DNA from: Streptomyces sp. OR43
Lineage (GTDB): Bacteria; Actinomycetota; Actinomycetes; Streptomycetales; Streptomycetaceae
Length of the DNA stretch: 38,004 bases
Direction of reading: 5' to 3'
Assembly: GCF_008042275.1 (NCBI RefSeq)
Contig: NZ_RDBK01000001.1
Coordinates: 459,736-497,739 of the forward strand
The notes beneath the pieces were generated by a model. The model ran no database searches. It was not told the DNA's origin and was given only the letters and a program-made list of their open reading frames with translations. Made by a program: the position numbers and the translations under genes. Shown here one piece after another: positions 35,716 to 38,004 of this stretch. Every line of letters begins with the position of its first letter. Positions within the stretch are counted from its first letter, which is position 1.

Positions 35716-37032
35716 GTGGTGGCCGAACCGAGCACCGCTACGGTGCCGAAACGCCGCTTCGGGGCAGGATTCTGGCGGCTGTGGACCGCGACCTCGATTT
35801 CCGGGCTGGGTGACGGCGTCCGGATATTCGCCCTGTCCGTGTACGCCGCCACCGTCTCCAGCGACCCCGTCGAGGTGTCGATGGTGGCGGTCGCCGGCCA
35901 ACTGCCGTGGGTCCTCGTCGGCCCGTTCTCCGGCACCCTGATCGACCATCTCGACCGCTGGCGGATGCTCTGGATCTGCGATGTGGCCAGGGCCGTTGTC
36001 CTGGCGGGCTTCGTGTCGGCCATCGTCGGGGACCGGGTCACCATCACCGTCCTGGCGGTCACGGCCTTTCTGCTGAGCTCGATCGAGACCATGGCGGACA
36101 ACCTGTCCCAGGCCGTCGTGCCCGACGTGGCCGGCTCCCATTCGCTGGACTCGGCCAACAGCAAACTGCTGACCGGGCGCCTGGTGACGATGGAGTTCCT
36201 CGGCGCACCCGTGGGCACCGCACTGTTCGCCACCGCCCATCTGCTGCCCTTCGGACTGGCCACGGTCTGCTTCGCCCTCTCCGCGCTCCTCATCTTCGGA
36301 GTACGGCCGGCATCGGGCCGCACGGCCGCGGACGAGGGCCGGGTCACACTGCGGCTGCTCGGTTCCCAGACCGGCGAGGCCGTGGTCTGGCTGTGGCGCC
36401 ATCCGCTGCTGCGCACCATGTGTGTGATGGCGGGGCTGCTGAACTTCGCGGTCCTCGCGGTGATGGGCGTCGCCGTCCTCTACGCCCTGCACGTGCTGCA
36501 CGTCAGCGAGACGGTGTACGGCCTGCTGCTCCTGGTGATCGCGGTCGGCGGGCTCGCCGGACTGACCCTGGCGCCGAAGCTGATCGCCGGCCTCGGCCGC
36601 GGCCGCGTCCTCCAACTGTCACTCGGCATCTGCCCGTTCGTGTTCGTGCTCGGCGGCATCACTTCGCAGCCGCTCGTCGCCGCCGTCGTCTTCGCCTTCG
36701 CCGGGATCAGCGTCGCCCTGGTCAACGTGGTCACCACGACGCTGCGCCAGGCACTCATTCCGCCGGACAGGTTCGGCCGGATCAACGGCGCCTACCGGCT
36801 GGTCATCAACGGCCTCTCGCCGCTCGGCGGGCTCGCGGGCGGGCTGACCGCGGACCGGTTCGGACTGCGCGCGCCCTTCTTCCTCGCCGCCGTCGTGCTC
36901 GCCGGGGTCACGTGCGCGGCCCTGCCGCTGCTCTCCAACCGCAGGATCGGCCACGTCCCGGACCAGGACACCCCGCCCGGACGCGAGGGCGCCGGGAGTC
37001 CGGCCACACCGACAGGAACGGACGGCGAATGA
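35716..37032 (+). CDS. MFS exporter (MFS_3/EntS-like)
   Basis: 438 aa from the GTG at 35716. AAAGGAGG lies 5 nt upstream, or 8 nt if the second GTG at 35719 is used. The frame stays open further upstream, but only this start has such a site. Twelve transmembrane helices can be traced, beginning FWRLWTATSISGLGDGVRIFALSVYAA, the hallmark of the MFS_3 group related to the enterobactin exporter EntS and macrolide exporters. It is therefore a natural candidate for exporting the NRPS product. The stop overlaps the M28 peptidase start (ATGA), linking the two functions. Confidence 0.9.
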   Translation: MVAEPSTATVPKRRFGAGFWRLWTATSISGLGDGVRIFALSVYAATVSSDPVEVSMVAVAGQLPWVLVGPFSGTLIDHLDRWRMLWICDVARAVVLAGFVSAIVGDRVTITVLAVTAFLLSSIETMADNLSQAVVPDVAGSHSLDSANSKLLTGRLVTMEFLGAPVGTALFATAHLLPFGLATVCFALSALLIFGVRPASGRTAADEGRVTLRLLGSQTGEAVVWLWRHPLLRTMCVMAGLLNFAVLAVMGVAVLYALHVLHVSETVYGLLLLVIAVGGLAGLTLAPKLIAGLGRGRVLQLSLGICPFVFVLGGITSQPLVAAVVFAFAGISVALVNVVTTTLRQALIPPDRFGRINGAYRLVINGLSPLGGLAGGLTADRFGLRAPFFLAAVVLAGVTCAALPLLSNRRIGHVPDQDTPPGREGAGSPATPTGTDGE

Positions 37033-38004
37033 CCCTGCGCGAGATCCAGCTCCCCGCCACCGCCGCGGACCCGGGGCAGACACACGGACCCGGCCGCCGG
37101 TGGCTGCCCGGCCTGCTGGTCCTCCTGGCCACGCTGGCCGTGGCGGTCCTCGGTGTGCTGTCCGTCGCCACACCGCCCGACCCGCTGCCGGCCGACGCGC
37201 CCGCCGCGGAGTTCTCGGCCACGCGGGCCCACGCCCACGTCGAGCAGATCGCGACGGAGCCGCGCCCCGTCGGGTCGGCCGCACACGACCGGGTACGGGA
37301 CCAACTCGTGCAGAAACTCCGCGGACTCGGCCTGGACCCGGTGGTCCACAAGGAGCTCGGCGTCGACCGGACCCCCGGCCACACCATGGCCGCCCCGGTC
37401 CAGAACATCGAGGCCACGCTGCCCGGCAGCGACCCGACGGGCAGGGTACTGGTCGTGGCCCACTACGACTCCGTGGAGATCGGGCCGGGCGCCACGGACG
37501 ACGCGCACGGAGTGGCGACGCTCCTCGAAACCGTGCGGGCACTGCGGTCGGGCCCCGCGCCGCGCAACGACGTCACCGTCCTGTTCACCGACGCCGAGGA
37601 GCCGGGCCTGATGGGCGCCCGGGGCCGGCTCGCCGCCGCGGACCGGGGCGATGCGGACCGTACCGTCGTACTCAATCTGGAGTCCCGCGGCACCTCGGGC
37701 CGTGCGGTCATGTTCGAGACCGGTGCGCACAACGCGGCGCTCGTGCCCGCCCTGGCGGACCACGCGCCGGTCACCACCTCGCTCGCCTACGAGGTGTACC
37801 GGCTGCTTCCCAACAACACCGACTTCACGGTCTTCCGCGAGGCCGGCTTCACCGGCATGAACTTCGCCAACGTCGGTACGTCGGCGAACTACGACACGCC
37901 CCAGGACAAGCTCGCCAACTCCAGCAAGGCCTCCCTCCAGGACATGGGCGCCACGGTCCTGAGCGCCACCAGGAGCCTGGCGGCGGCCGACATCGCCGCG
38001 ACCG
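37029..38004 (+). CDS. M28 family metallopeptidase, partial (runs off the end)
   Basis: At least 325 aa; the frame is open at the window end. One N-terminal transmembrane helix (about 25-48) anchors the catalytic part outside the membrane. M28 ligands can be seen: H145 in VAHYDS, D157/D158 in GATDDAHG, E190/E191 in FTDAEEPGLMG and E218 in LNLESRGTSG. Where the last zinc-binding histidine is expected (a Y-H-T-P..D motif), this protein has Y-D-T-P-Q-D, with D289. It may have altered metal binding or be a sequence error. It overlaps the exporter gene by 4 nt. It could trim or activate the exported product, or be a general vacuolar-protease-like peptidase. Confidence 0.85.
   Translation, partial: MTLREIQLPATAADPGQTHGPGRRWLPGLLVLLATLAVAVLGVLSVATPPDPLPADAPAAEFSATRAHAHVEQIATEPRPVGSAAHDRVRDQLVQKLRGLGLDPVVHKELGVDRTPGHTMAAPVQNIEATLPGSDPTGRVLVVAHYDSVEIGPGATDDAHGVATLLETVRALRSGPAPRNDVTVLFTDAEEPGLMGARGRLAAADRGDADRTVVLNLESRGTSGRAVMFETGAHNAALVPALADHAPVTTSLAYEVYRLLPNNTDFTVFREAGFTGMNFANVGTSANYDTPQDKLANSSKASLQDMGATVLSATRSLAAADIAAT

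Overview
The window is very GC-rich (roughly 70 % or more by eye), with strong third-position GC in the real genes. It reads as a Streptomyces chromosome segment or that of a close relative. Supporting signs are Streptomyces-typical families (Rv1733c-like, SCO4225-like, ROK, SHOCT, RsbW-like ATPases, LAL LuxR regulators), GTG/TTG starts, ATGA-coupled operons, and a regulator with a TTA leucine codon. I see no rRNA, tRNA, CRISPR array, insertion sequence or phage module.

Layout. (1) 1-489: a perfect 208-bp inverted repeat folds back on the 3' end of a mycothiol-dependent isomerase-like gene. It is probably a contig-end artefact, but it needs checking. (2) 987-4206: a small membrane protein, a YbjJ-like MFS transporter and a ROK repressor. 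A palindromic operator candidate lies on the MFS start codon, and four 44-45 bp tandem repeats lie before the ROK gene. (3) 4244-6133: an operon on the minus strand encoding a cupin, a DUF4865 protein and a phosphotriesterase-like metallohydrolase. (4) 6310-10712: a TetR regulator divergent from a SHOCT protein / ABC ATPase / FtsX permease operon, with a 20-bp near-perfect palindrome between them. (5) 10831-24520: a conserved housekeeping-like stretch. It holds an anti-sigma-type ATPase, a PLP cysteine synthase-fold enzyme, two SRPBCC proteins, a membrane-anchored sigma-factor-like protein, a DeoR regulator, a polytopic protein with alpha/beta-hydrolase motifs, a beta-helix/AAA+ fusion, an Rv1733c-like protein, a MOSC protein and a Pro/Gln/Tyr-rich protein. 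(6) 24521-26524: a leader with hairpins, a NUDIX gene, and about 1 kb of sparse DNA holding one or two small ORFs with good ribosome binding sites.

(7) 26525-38004 is the most interesting part: a compact nonribosomal peptide locus. A LAL-type LuxR regulator with a TTA codon faces a minus-strand operon made of a VioC/AsnO-type 2-oxoglutarate oxygenase, a single C-A-T NRPS module and a free-standing condensation domain. On the other side are an ACT-domain protein, an MFS exporter and a translationally coupled M28 peptidase that runs off the end. The likely logic is as follows. The module loads one amino acid, the oxygenase hydroxylates it (free or carrier-bound), the first C domain acylates it, and the separate C domain passes it to an amine or a second partner. 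MFS export and possible peptidase processing would follow. No thioesterase, reductase or MbtH gene is seen in the window. The product cannot be named from sequence alone.
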